NCBI GenBank assembly: GCA_964409635.1
Contig: CAYPEL010000087.1
Span: forward strand, 1 to 11,639
DNA: 11,639 nucleotides
Reading direction: 5' to 3'
From: CAYPEL01 sp964409635
Lineage (GTDB): Bacteria > Pseudomonadota > Gammaproteobacteria > DSM-19610
The notes beneath the pieces were generated by a model, which searched no databases, was not told where the DNA came from, and saw nothing but the letters and a program-made list of their open reading frames with translations. The translations under genes and the position numbers were made by a program. Shown one piece after another: positions 1 to 7,972 of the stretch (within the stretch, counting starts at the first letter, position 1; every line of letters begins with the position of its first letter).

Positions 1-470
1 GATTTCAATGAAACATTAGAGCGAAATATTGCGCTCTATAATCATGGCCTCTATTGGAATACACTCTCTCATTATTTGAAATATTATAAAGAAGAGCAAA
101 TATTAGTAGTATTTTTAGAAGACTTAATTAAATCATTTGACGTTGAGATATCGCGAGTACTAGCGCATATTGGTACAGACACCAAATTTAAGTTGTCGCC
201 AATACAAAGCAATTCTGCTGAAGATTACAGAATGGATACTGGATTTTCAGCGCTGCTTAAGAAAAGTATAGGAAACCGTATTACATACCCGAATTAGTTA
301 AAGAAAAGCTTAAGCGTGCCATTACTAAAGAGTGGGCTTACGAAATAAAATGGGATGCACAGGTATATAATGATGTAGCACAATATTTTTCTGATGATAC
401 CAAAACATTACTAGAATATTGCGGTAAAAGTAGTAACTACTGGGATTTTAGCTGCCCAAGTGTAAAATAG
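1..470 (+). pseudogene. Sulfotransferase C-terminal part, 5'-truncated and frameshifted
   Basis: The reading frame is open from base 1, so the gene begins outside the window. The first 99 codons read like the C-terminal half of a PAPS-dependent sulfotransferase: an aromatic and Tyr-rich helix (GLYWNTLSHYLKYY), then a strand and acidic motif (ILVVFLEDL), then a helix ending in HIGTD, as in Sulfotransfer_1/3 proteins. This frame stops at 295-297. From about 261 the +3 frame is open to a TAG at 468-470 and continues sensibly (YIPELVKEKLKRAI, then a Trp-rich tail ending SNYWDFSCPSVK). Joining the two needs one extra base, most simply in the A-rich run at 259-266, so a 1-base deletion or a sequencing error has split the gene. 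The P-loop-like PAPS motif lies upstream and cannot be checked. It is not a close copy of the intact sulfotransferase at 3940-5001. Family assignment is fairly sure; whether the break is real is not. Confidence 0.7.
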
Positions 471-729
471 TCAACGCTCTTGCTATAGGTTGTTTAATGT
501 GAAGGTTGTCAAGGCGAAAATTTTGCAGTTTTCAGAGTGAGTATATTTTACCAACGATATGGGTACAATAAATTACATGCTGTAAAGCCTTCACTGATAA
601 GAGAGGCAATCCTACTCGACGTATTGTTTGTTCAATCTGGGTGTAAGTAAAAGCCTTTATAGTATATGCTGAATCCTTGGTCTGATATTCTATTTTTAAC
701 TGGATAAATAAACAGGTGGCTATTAGAAA
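471..729. other. Intergenic stretch upstream of the formyltransferase-like gene
   Basis: This is 259 bases of AT-rich sequence between the broken sulfotransferase and the coupled gene pair. I see no convincing ORF, tRNA or strong inverted repeat. A TATAGT hexamer at 658-663 could be a -10 element, but no -35-like hexamer lies 16-18 bases upstream. The promoter of the next unit is presumably here but cannot be placed. The last part holds the ribosome binding site AGGTGG at 714-719, ten bases before the ATG at 730. Confidence 0.5.
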
Positions 730-1515
730 ATGAAAACCATATTAATCTGCCATGTAGATTCAACGTTAACAAGAATAGGATTTGCTCGGTGGCTTTCTTC
801 ATTTACTGATCTTGCAGGTATAATAGTAATTCATGAGCAGGGGAATCGTGCCAAACAAAGAATAAAAGCCGAAATTAGACGTGTTGGTTTATTACGCTTC
901 ATTTTTGATATTTTGCCATATCGGCTCTACAGTAAAATCTTTGATAGCAAAACTGACTGTGCTTGGGAAAAGAGTAAAATTGATGAACTTTGTCATGCAT
1001 ACCCTGATCTACCGGCATCGACTCAGATTTTGAGGACCGATTCACCTAATTCTGATGAAGCTAGAGAATTTATTACAAGTCTGGCTCCTGATATGGCTGT
1101 CGCACGATGCAAGACACTGATTAAAAAAGAAATATTCTCTATCCCGCCTGACGGTATCATTATATTACATCCGGGTATTTGTCCCGAGTACCGTAACGCG
1201 CATGGGTGTTTTTGGGCGCTATCCAATAATGAGTCTGATAAAGTCGGCATGTCCTTGTTAAGGATTGATAAGGGGATAGATACTGGGCCAATCTACGGCT
1301 ATTACAGTTATCCATTTGATGTGCGCTCAGAAACACCCGGTATTATTTATAATCGTGTTGTATATGACAACCTTGATGTGATCGAAAAAAAAATGTGTGA
1401 GATTCATAACGGTGAAGCAGTAGCGATCGATACTACGGGACGTAAATCAGGTGTCTGGGGCCAACCTTGGTTAAGCCAGTATTTGAGGATCAAAAGACAG
1501 GCGAGGAAGCAATGA
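730..1515 (+). CDS. Formyltransferase-fold protein (GART/Fmt-like)
   Basis: This 261-residue protein resembles the formyl transferase N-terminal domain (PF00551), the fold of PurN, Fmt and the sugar N-formyltransferases that use N10-formyltetrahydrofolate. An N-terminal beta-alpha segment (KTILICHVD) leads to the core motif LHPGICPEYRNAHG at 146-159 and the loop IDKGIDTGPIYGY at 179-191. By alignment to E. coli PurN (Asn106, His108, Asp144), His147 and Asp184 are kept, but the Asn position is Ile145. The protein may therefore be a divergent subfamily with altered chemistry. No signal peptide is visible, so it is probably cytoplasmic. The ATG at 730 follows AGGTGG by ten bases. The stop codon overlaps the next gene's ATG (ATGA at 1512-1515), so translation is coupled to a polysaccharide deacetylase; this suggests both act on one amino sugar. 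The fold is likely; activity and substrate are unknown. Confidence 0.8.
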   Translation: MKTILICHVDSTLTRIGFARWLSSFTDLAGIIVIHEQGNRAKQRIKAEIRRVGLLRFIFDILPYRLYSKIFDSKTDCAWEKSKIDELCHAYPDLPASTQILRTDSPNSDEAREFITSLAPDMAVARCKTLIKKEIFSIPPDGIIILHPGICPEYRNAHGCFWALSNNESDKVGMSLLRIDKGIDTGPIYGYYSYPFDVRSETPGIIYNRVVYDNLDVIEKKMCEIHNGEAVAIDTTGRKSGVWGQPWLSQYLRIKRQARKQ

Positions 1516-2309
1516 ACCGACGGGCTATTGTGTTGTTATACCATGACGTGATTAATGGAGACGACCCTGATATTTCCGGCTTCGGTGGTAAAAATGCTGC
1601 TGAATATAAATTATCTGTTAAGGAATTTGAGAGGCATTTACTATCGATTAAGGAAGCATTGAAAGGCTCTGTGATTACTGCTAATGAAGTTAGTAGTCCA
1701 GATTTTTCTTCACCACCCGTGTTATTTTCTTTTGACGATGGCGGCTTGAGTTCGTACACGCATATCGCGCCGATGCTGGAACACTATGGCTGGCACGGCT
1801 GTTTTTTTATTACGACAGATTATATCGATAAGCCGGCCTTTGTGAGTAGTGAACAAATACGAGAGTTGGATCAGCGAGGTCATACTATTGGGAGCCATAG
1901 TTGCTCCCATCCGCGTAAGATATCTGATTGCAGCCGGGAGCAATTACATAAAGAGTGGAGTAACAGCCTGGCTGTGCTTGCAGATATTTTAGGCAGGCCA
2001 GTGAGAGTGGCATCAATACCGGGTGGGTTCTATTCCCGGCAGATAGTAGAAGTAGCAGCAGAATGTGGTGTTCGGCAGTTATTTACTTCTGAGCCAGTAC
2101 AAAAAATAACCCGAGTCGGTGACTGCGATGTGATTGGCCGGTTTTCAGTGAAACGGGGTTGTGACCAGGCTATTCCTGCAGAATTTGTGGCCAGCAACCT
2201 GGTTCGGCGTTTTAGACAATATGGTTACTGGAATTTCAAGAAATCACTAAAAGTGGTGGCAGGTCCTGTCTATGCCAGGTTGCGGACATATGTTTTGGCC
2301 AGAAGATAA
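1512..2309 (+). CDS. Polysaccharide deacetylase family protein (NodB domain)
   Basis: This 265-residue protein has the motifs of carbohydrate esterase family 4. YHDV is at 10-13. Motif 1 is SFDDG at 73-77, with catalytic-base and metal-binding Asp75 and Asp76. Motif 2 is SHSCSH at 128-133, supplying His129 and His133. A motif-3-like SIPGGFYS is at 168-175, with Ser where many members have Arg. Such enzymes remove N- or O-acetyl groups from sugars in a metal-dependent way. No signal peptide is present; the N-terminus goes straight into the first strand, so action on a cytoplasmic lipid-linked or nucleotide sugar is plausible. The frame extends upstream to a TTG at 1467, but the ATG at 1512 is preferred: it overlaps the previous stop as ATGA, and the purine-rich GAGGAAG at 1503-1509 lies just upstream. 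The C-terminal 40 residues are basic and aromatic and could associate with the membrane. Family is certain, substrate unknown. Confidence 0.92.
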   Translation: MNRRAIVLLYHDVINGDDPDISGFGGKNAAEYKLSVKEFERHLLSIKEALKGSVITANEVSSPDFSSPPVLFSFDDGGLSSYTHIAPMLEHYGWHGCFFITTDYIDKPAFVSSEQIRELDQRGHTIGSHSCSHPRKISDCSREQLHKEWSNSLAVLADILGRPVRVASIPGGFYSRQIVEVAAECGVRQLFTSEPVQKITRVGDCDVIGRFSVKRGCDQAIPAEFVASNLVRRFRQYGYWNFKKSLKVVAGPVYARLRTYVLARR

Positions 2310-2358
2310 TTCACGAGTTTATTAGGTTTCGGATTATAGTTGGGCGTGTCCTCGATAT

Positions 2359-2391
2359 CTTTGGGCGATTTAGATTAAGTTTAGCCCAAAG
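2359..2391. terminator. Hairpin shared by converging transcription units
   Basis: A perfect 8-base inverted repeat, CTTTGGGC at 2359-2366 and GCCCAAAG at 2384-2391, flanks a 17-base AT-rich loop. It lies 49 bases after the deacetylase stop and 7 bases beyond the flippase stop on the other strand, where a bidirectional terminator would be expected. On the + strand it is followed by a T-rich stretch, though not an uninterrupted run; on the - strand no U-tract follows. Termination is plausible but unproven. Confidence 0.45.
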
Positions 2392-2398
2392 TCATCTA

Positions 2399-3880
2399 TT
2401 ATTTTTGTCTTTTTAGTTTCAGTCTGCGGTTCTTTACAAAAAATGAAATCTTATCTTTGATTTCGTTTTTTTCGTCTTGGGGAAGTATTGGCAGCGTAAA
2501 GAAAGCCATTATGAACGATAAAACAATGAATGATCTCAGAGCAATTGAAATCACTACTGACTCAGGCACCAGCAGTGAAAATGCGAAGGCAAGTAGTGCT
2601 AATACAGCTGTAATGCCAACTTTACCCCAGGGTAACTCCATATCGTAGTATTGCTTCGCTTTCCAGTTTGTCCAAAAGAACCGGGCGGCAAACCCAATAA
2701 CCGTTGCCCAGGCAGCGCCATAGATTCCAAATGTGGGTATTAGTAAGAAGTAGGCGGCCGTGATAGCCAGCACAGCAACGATTTCCGCATAGGCAATTTC
2801 CATTGTTTTTTTGTTTATCAGGATTCCCAGATTAACGTATTTGGTCCATGCCTGAATAATATAAGCGGAAATAATAATGGGGACGACTTTGTATGCCTCC
2901 AGAAAGGCGGGGTCTGACATGATCTTAAGGAGGTCTTTGGTAAATAAAGACATACCAAGTGCAATGAAAATCATTACAAAGCTGATGTATAAAAATACCT
3001 TCTGGAATACGGCGCGGGCATCCGGTTTGTTGTAAATCTCGTATTTTTCAGAATCCCACATTCTTTCAAACGGCGTCCATGCTAGCAGCGTAAACATGAA
3101 ACCGAATTTGTAACCCAGTGAATAAATCCCGACCTGTGTTAGGTTAGTATAGATATTGAGAATATAACGGTCTCCAAAAGTAACATAGAAAGTACCAAAG
3201 GTTGCCAATTTAAGGGGCAGGCTAAACGAGAAAAGTTGTAGAACGGCTTTTTTTGTAACTTTAATGCCGGTTACAGAGAGTGAATAAACCGTAAGTATAA
3301 CAGCCATAATAGCGCTGGAGATAACCGCGCTATAGATAACACCTTCAACGTGCATTTCATGAATGACTACCAAATAGATATTGAGCGATAGCTGTAAAAA
3401 CAATTTCATTAGACTGAATATTGTAAACAGCCAGGGTTTTTGCTGTGCCCGAATGTGTGTTAAGGGTATTTCTACCAGCGGTAAGAAAAACAAGGTCAGT
3501 GCAAACAGTGCGATGAGACTGCTATATTCAGAGCTGCCAAAAATTGCGATGGATAAAGGTGTTGAAAAGATAGCAACTGCAAGTGCACCAGCGGCGTTTA
3601 AAAGGAAATCAAGAATAAGCGCCGATGAAATGATGCTGTTTTTTTCTTTTTGTGAAGATGCGGTGCAGTAGAATCGAAATACGGCCTGGGAAACCCTAGC
3701 CCCAAATAGAATAGATGCAAAATCAAGGAGCATGGAAAGGAGTTCTACAACGCCATAATCTTCTGGTGTTAGATAGCGTGTGTAAATAGGCAGCATAATC
3801 AAACTGACACTGCGTCGCATAATATCGCCGGTTAAATAAATAGCGCTATGACTGACTATTCTGTTTTTTGTTTTATTCAT
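2399..3880 (-). CDS. Wzx-like oligosaccharide flippase (polysaccharide transport family)
   Basis: This 493-residue, very hydrophobic protein matches the polysaccharide biosynthesis/PST family of the MVF superfamily (PF01943/PF13440). It starts with the typical pattern of a short polar N-terminus and a first membrane helix containing RRSVSLIMLPIYTRYLTPEDYG (residues 22-43). About 12-14 membrane segments follow, and a Lys/Arg-rich tail ends the protein (KNRRLKLKRQK). Family members flip undecaprenyl-diphosphate-linked repeat units across the inner membrane. Length is normal. It is the last gene of the leftward operon, 59 bases after the sulfotransferase stop. The ATG at 3880 has only a weak upstream AAG, so start efficiency may be low. 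The repeat unit moved is presumably the one built by the neighbouring glycosyltransferases; that is inference from context. The family is secure; the symbol wzx is not assigned because orthology cannot be shown here. Confidence 0.9.
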   Translation of the reverse strand: MNKTKNRIVSHSAIYLTGDIMRRSVSLIMLPIYTRYLTPEDYGVVELLSMLLDFASILFGARVSQAVFRFYCTASSQKEKNSIISSALILDFLLNAAGALAVAIFSTPLSIAIFGSSEYSSLIALFALTLFFLPLVEIPLTHIRAQQKPWLFTIFSLMKLFLQLSLNIYLVVIHEMHVEGVIYSAVISSAIMAVILTVYSLSVTGIKVTKKAVLQLFSFSLPLKLATFGTFYVTFGDRYILNIYTNLTQVGIYSLGYKFGFMFTLLAWTPFERMWDSEKYEIYNKPDARAVFQKVFLYISFVMIFIALGMSLFTKDLLKIMSDPAFLEAYKVVPIIISAYIIQAWTKYVNLGILINKKTMEIAYAEIVAVLAITAAYFLLIPTFGIYGAAWATVIGFAARFFWTNWKAKQYYDMELPWGKVGITAVLALLAFAFSLLVPESVVISIALRSFIVLSFIMAFFTLPILPQDEKNEIKDKISFFVKNRRLKLKRQK

Positions 3881-3939
3881 GTCTTATGCTTATTGGGCAT
3901 GGCAGGTTGAGTGCGGCAGGCAACTGTTCATTTGCAGTG

Positions 3940-5001
3940 TTAATTTGAATTTTCCAGACAAAAATGTTTCTCTAGAAGGCTATCGCACTGAGATTCAATC
4001 GCTGAGTACCAGTCACTATTGGCATAGCTTTTCCATTTGCCAAGATCGGATCTCGTATTAATCAGGTTTGCCAGAGTATCTACGCTGGTATTGCTAACAC
4101 CAATATATTCAATAACTCTAGTTAGAGTTGAGTTTGTGTCAGTAATCAGGTCTTCATACGATATACTTAGGCCGGAATACGTTTTACCGTAAATGTAGGA
4201 TAAGCGCCAAAGTAGGTAGTGGTAATAATACGGGTGTTGTCCTAAATTAGGATCAAGGAATGGAAAGGATGAACTTAAATTCCGCGCCCATTCTATGGTG
4301 TAAAAAATGTTATAGCGGGATAGGTCATGTCCGGTTAAATCGTGGCTAATCAGTATCGAATTGCGTGATACAGATAGCCATTGGTCGCGGGGATGCCTGT
4401 ACATGTGAATAATTTTAGAATTGTTAAAATTAGCCTTGAGCCAGGGTAATCTGTAATCGACCCGGTTGAACTGTAATACAGGTATGGAGGGCGACTGGTC
4501 AATAAGTGCCTTTATATAGGCATACAAATTCGGGTCAAATGAAGTGGAGTCCATTATTAGCCGTTTGTAGGTCCAATCCCGTGTGAATAGTCCACTGACG
4601 TTCTCTATGTGATTATATTCCTCCCAATAATTATCAACGCCTTTATGGCTGCTGTCGGTATGTTTCTGCCTTGCTGCCTGGTCAAACCACATCCTTTCAT
4701 TTAAAGGTTCGTAGTAGCAGTGAAGTTCATCAATTTGCCGAAGAATATTCCACAGGAGTGTTGATCCGGAGCGGAATCTTGCTGTAATAAAAATGGGTGT
4801 TCTGTTTTCTTCATGCTTGTCTTTTTGTAAGTCAGGGTATTCGTCTTCTAAATTATGTGAAAAGGCTTTTTTAAGCTCGTTGTTCAGGGAAGGGTCTCGA
4901 ATGGATTGAAATTCATGTTGGAAGATATCCCTGAAATCGTTATGCGATACAGTCTTGTTGACAATTGACCAGAAAGCCTTTTTTAATTTCATGAGTTTCA
5001 C
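3940..5001 (-). CDS. PAPS-dependent sulfotransferase
   Basis: This 353-residue protein transfers sulfate from PAPS to an acceptor, here probably a sugar hydroxyl or amine. The 5'-phosphosulfate-binding loop is visible as RFRSGSTLL at 75-83. The 3'-phosphate-binding motif is YRHPRDQWLSVSRNS at 201-215, with Arg202 and Ser210/Ser212 as likely contacts. The C-terminal region holds SYEDL at 281-285 and GKWKSY at 321-326, as in many Sulfotransfer_1/3 enzymes. There is no signal peptide or membrane helix, so it is probably cytoplasmic, where PAPS is made. The start is a GTG at 5001: AAGGA overlaps the upstream gene's stop and lies nine bases before it, while the in-frame ATG at 4992 is too far from that site. 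Only six bases separate it from the GT4 gene, so the two are co-translated. It is operonic with a flippase and glycosyltransferases, which points to a sulfated glycan. The acceptor is unknown. Confidence 0.9.
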   Translation of the reverse strand: MKLMKLKKAFWSIVNKTVSHNDFRDIFQHEFQSIRDPSLNNELKKAFSHNLEDEYPDLQKDKHEENRTPIFITARFRSGSTLLWNILRQIDELHCYYEPLNERMWFDQAARQKHTDSSHKGVDNYWEEYNHIENVSGLFTRDWTYKRLIMDSTSFDPNLYAYIKALIDQSPSIPVLQFNRVDYRLPWLKANFNNSKIIHMYRHPRDQWLSVSRNSILISHDLTGHDLSRYNIFYTIEWARNLSSSFPFLDPNLGQHPYYYHYLLWRLSYIYGKTYSGLSISYEDLITDTNSTLTRVIEYIGVSNTSVDTLANLINTRSDLGKWKSYANSDWYSAIESQCDSLLEKHFCLENSN

Positions 5002-5007
5002 AATTAA

Positions 5008-6213
5008 CTATCCTTGCGCCGAAGAAATCAGTTCGCAATAATCCAGAAAATCCTTAACCTTGTTTTTCACATCATTCTTTTGTGCCCATTGATAGCCTGC
5101 TTCGCCCATTTCTTTTCTCAGCTTATCGTTTTCCAGTAGTTGAACTATCGCATCAGCTATTTCCTGGACTGAAGTGCTGTCAACAAGCAGTCCTGTTTTA
5201 GCGTGCAGGATAGCATCAACTGCGCCGCCTGCGTTACCGCCGATTACAGGCTTTTTGAATGCATTTGCTTCCAGAAAAACCAGGCCAAAGCCTTCCGTAT
5301 CTCCGTTTTCCAGTTCTCTGTTCGGCATTAGAAAAATATCGCATGCCTGGTAAAAAGACAGCAACTCTTCGTGTGATACACGACCGACCAGTGTGACCAC
5401 TGAAGCCAGTTCAAACTGATCAATCAAATTTTCCAGTTTGTTCTTCATATCACCTGTGCCGGCGATGACTAACTGTACATCAGGATGTTTTGATCGGACC
5501 ATATGTATGGCTTCAATCGCTTTATCAAAGCCTTTTCTTTCTATGAGGCGGCCAATGGAAAAAATTAGCGGTTTCCCTGATTCTTTATATTGATTGGTGA
5601 TGTCGCTAAGCGTGGCAGGGGTTTGATATGCCGCCATATCAATGCCGTTTGGAACAAGGTGTATTTTATTTTCAGCCACACCAAATAATTCTGTAATTGT
5701 TCTTTTGGTGAATTCACTGACGCTTACAATGCCATCGGCTTTATTTAGATATGACCCTCCGTGCTTCCCCAAAAATCTGGATGAAGTGCTTGTTGTCAAT
5801 TCCTCACCGTGAACAAATATGATTACTTTTACGGATGTTAACGTCTTGAGGGCGGCGCCCAACCACCCTAACTCCTGCAGTTCGCCAATACATACAACAT
5901 CAAAATTATTATTTTTTATGAGTCTGTAGGCGGTAAACAGTGCATTTATCTGTATAGGTAAATCATATCTCAATAAAACCCACAGTGTATGCAGTGTGTT
6001 TCGGCATTTAATGTAAGGGGCTCGTAAATATTTTAACTGGTGTATATATTCTGACATTTCCCTTTTCGGGGTGATTTCTATGCCGTTCGTACAATTATAG
6101 CGTGCCGTTAGAACGGATATCTTGCTGTTTCCGTACTTGTATAGATTGCCATACACAACGGCCGAGCCACCGATAACGGGAGGGAAGTAACTGGTAATGA
6201 GCAGACATTTCAT
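5008..6213 (-). CDS. Glycosyltransferase family 4 protein
   Basis: This 401-residue protein has the two Rossmann-like domains of a GT-B retaining glycosyltransferase. The N-terminal domain shows the acceptor-side Gly pair (PPVIGGSA, 11-18) and HGEE at 135-138. The C-terminal domain shows FSIGRLIERKGFD at 218-230 with Arg222 and Lys227, which typically contact the donor phosphates, then AGTGD at 251-255. The EX7E motif is at 307-315 (Glu307 and Glu315), within TEGFGLVFLEA. It would add a sugar from a nucleotide donor to a lipid-linked acceptor on the cytoplasmic face of the inner membrane. Length is normal for GT4. The ATG at 6213 has no strong ribosome binding site in the 25 bases upstream. 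It lies 59 bases after the GT-C gene and six bases before the sulfotransferase gene on the same strand. The family is clear; donor, acceptor and linkage cannot be predicted. Confidence 0.92.
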   Translation of the reverse strand: MKCLLITSYFPPVIGGSAVVYGNLYKYGNSKISVLTARYNCTNGIEITPKREMSEYIHQLKYLRAPYIKCRNTLHTLWVLLRYDLPIQINALFTAYRLIKNNNFDVVCIGELQELGWLGAALKTLTSVKVIIFVHGEELTTSTSSRFLGKHGGSYLNKADGIVSVSEFTKRTITELFGVAENKIHLVPNGIDMAAYQTPATLSDITNQYKESGKPLIFSIGRLIERKGFDKAIEAIHMVRSKHPDVQLVIAGTGDMKNKLENLIDQFELASVVTLVGRVSHEELLSFYQACDIFLMPNRELENGDTEGFGLVFLEANAFKKPVIGGNAGGAVDAILHAKTGLLVDSTSVQEIADAIVQLLENDKLRKEMGEAGYQWAQKNDVKNKVKDFLDYCELISSAQG

Positions 6214-6272
6214 GTTGTATTGTAATGGTGCTTGAAGCTTATTTAGTACTGTGTGTTTGTATTTTCTGAAGC

Positions 6273-7958
6273 TTATTCTGTTGCATTTCGAAAGATGAGC
6301 GGGTACATGCGTACCCGAATTTCATTGTATAACCCCAGTTCAGCAGGTTTGCCCAGGGAGACTCCAGGTTCTTGCTTGATTAATTCCAGTGTCTTCATAG
6401 AAGTTGGCGTATCGCTTTGGACAAAGTAGTCTGGCTGAATTATTTTAAGAACATCGGGTGTATTAAATTCATTATTCGCATAAATAACTTTGATAGACGT
6501 GCCCAGTAGTAAAAATGGCGCCCACCCACCTGACACGGTTTCACCTTCTTTTACTACCTGGCTAATACGCGAACGCATCGTTTCACTATTGTAGATCGGG
6601 TTCATGTGAAAGGAGCCAATCAGAAACAGGCTGTGTAAAAGTGACGCACCAACAAATCCAGTTAATACTGTTCTTAAGCCCTTTTCGCTGAACAGTGAGT
6701 GTTGAAAAAACCAGATCACGCTAGCTGCGCAGGCGCTGATGACGATGATAAATCGCATCTGTATGTGTTCGTGAAGATTAAGTGCAGTAAAGCTATAGGC
6801 TATGGCCAGTGCCGTTAGTAATAGGCCGATAAGGCTGGCTATAAAATGTGGTCTCTCACGGCTGATTTCGCTGTTGGTTGTAGTATGAAACCACTCCAGG
6901 ATGAGTAGTATATATGCTGGTACAAACGGGATGTAGTATCTAAGCGGGTTGTAGGGGAAGAGGGAAAGTATCAGGGGAGCCATAATTACCATACTGAGTA
7001 AACAGACACGGTAAATATTATTTAAGTACAACCTGGACTGGTAGGCGGCGATATGTGCAGCACAGAGCGTGCCAGCAATAAGAATCGCAGGTGATGTAAT
7101 CCGAAGGGGATTCTCGATCATTTTGTAAATAAAATCTAATGGAGAAATGCCCAGCCGATGGCCCCAGGCATGATGTGTGACTGCGAGTAATATCAGACTA
7201 GCCAGGGAAAAAATTACCAATAAAATTATCGATTGTTTCTTAGCAAGATGAATCTTGTTTATTATATACAGAGTGGATGCTGCGATAAGCGCGGGTGCTA
7301 TATATACCAGGGCGGACAACTTGATTAGATTGCCAATAAGCACTCCGCCGATGGTTAGCCATAATATTGGCAATAGTGTGGGCTGTTTATTTTCTCTCAA
7401 TAGAGAGAGCGGGAGTATCAGTCCGTAGAGGAAAAAAGACATCGGTATTTCAAACAAGGCAACTCTTGAAAAGGTGAACAAGGATGCGTCAACTAAGAAC
7501 AGAATCAGGCCAACATAGAACAAATTTGTACTATATCTCCGCCTTAAAAAATAGCTAATCACGAGTGCCAGGAGTGAGAAGTAAATAATCGGCACGCTGC
7601 GGGCAGCGGTTATTGAAGTGCCGAATGATTTAAATACAGCATACACAGGCCATTGTGTCAGGGGGCTATAATCCATCCAGCCGGGGTAAGTATCAGCTGG
7701 ATGCCAATGAGTTTTGTCAAACAGGGATAGATTTCTAGGTGATAGGGTTTTATAGCCCTCATCCACATACAGACCGGCACTCCAGGAAAGACCGCTGGGT
7801 GTGTCTGCATCAATATGCAACACTCTGAGCGCGATGGCACAGAGGATAATCAGGGCGGTGAGCGCGTAAAGTTTTGGGCTGGAGTGTGTCAATTCTATTT
7901 GCCTTTCCCTTGACCGTAAGCCCTGTTTAGTTTTAGATGATGATTGGAATATGAACAC
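6273..7958 (-). CDS. GT-C fold membrane glycosyltransferase (PMT/ArnT-like, GT39/GT83 type)
   Basis: This protein of up to 561 residues is a polytopic membrane protein of the dolichyl-phosphate-mannose mannosyltransferase type. The first helix is at about 31-46. It is followed by a periplasmic loop with the acidic pair Asp66-Glu67 in YVDEGYK, the place where GT-C enzymes carry catalytic acidic residues. About ten further hydrophobic segments and a short soluble C-terminal domain follow. Such enzymes use polyprenyl-phosphate-linked sugars at the periplasmic face. The longest frame starts at a GTG at 7958 with an in-frame TAA directly before it and no ribosome binding site. A TTG at 7892 follows AGGGAAAGG (7902-7910) by nine bases and would give a 539-residue protein starting just before the first helix; I think this is the likelier start, but keep the outer limit as the coordinate. 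It is first in the leftward operon. Substrate and acceptor are unknown. Confidence 0.85.
   Translation of the reverse strand: MFIFQSSSKTKQGLRSRERQIELTHSSPKLYALTALIILCAIALRVLHIDADTPSGLSWSAGLYVDEGYKTLSPRNLSLFDKTHWHPADTYPGWMDYSPLTQWPVYAVFKSFGTSITAARSVPIIYFSLLALVISYFLRRRYSTNLFYVGLILFLVDASLFTFSRVALFEIPMSFFLYGLILPLSLLRENKQPTLLPILWLTIGGVLIGNLIKLSALVYIAPALIAASTLYIINKIHLAKKQSIILLVIFSLASLILLAVTHHAWGHRLGISPLDFIYKMIENPLRITSPAILIAGTLCAAHIAAYQSRLYLNNIYRVCLLSMVIMAPLILSLFPYNPLRYYIPFVPAYILLILEWFHTTTNSEISRERPHFIASLIGLLLTALAIAYSFTALNLHEHIQMRFIIVISACAASVIWFFQHSLFSEKGLRTVLTGFVGASLLHSLFLIGSFHMNPIYNSETMRSRISQVVKEGETVSGGWAPFLLLGTSIKVIYANNEFNTPDVLKIIQPDYFVQSDTPTSMKTLELIKQEPGVSLGKPAELGLYNEIRVRMYPLIFRNATE
7902..7910 (-). 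promoter_or_regulatory. Strong ribosome binding site pointing to a TTG start at 7892
   Basis: On the - strand this reads AGGGAAAGG, with nine bases before an in-frame TTG at 7892-7890. Nothing comparable precedes the GTG at 7958. If used, it removes 22 polar residues from the GT-C protein and leaves a 5' leader of about 70 bases below the promoter candidate at 7973-8002. Confidence 0.5.
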
Positions 7959-7972
7959 TTACTAGCGGCTGG

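Noticed and set aside
516..533. GAAAA/TTTTC inverted repeat considered as a terminator for the broken sulfotransferase
   Set aside because: The stem is only five bases, almost all A-T, with no following T-run; it would not be stable.
1467..1511. Upstream TTG extension of the deacetylase gene
   Set aside because: It adds 15 residues overlapping the previous gene, whereas the ATG at 1512 has the ATGA stop-start overlap and a purine-rich site just upstream.
3381..3671. 96-codon + strand frame opposite the flippase gene
   Set aside because: It lies wholly antisense to a well-supported membrane protein gene, has no ribosome binding site of note and shows no recognisable motif.
6233..6278. Direct repeat TGAAGCTTATT near the GT-C stop codon (6233-6243 and 6268-6278)
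   Set aside because: Only 11 bases, one copy partly coding, with no target-site or insertion-element features; probably a small local duplication or chance.
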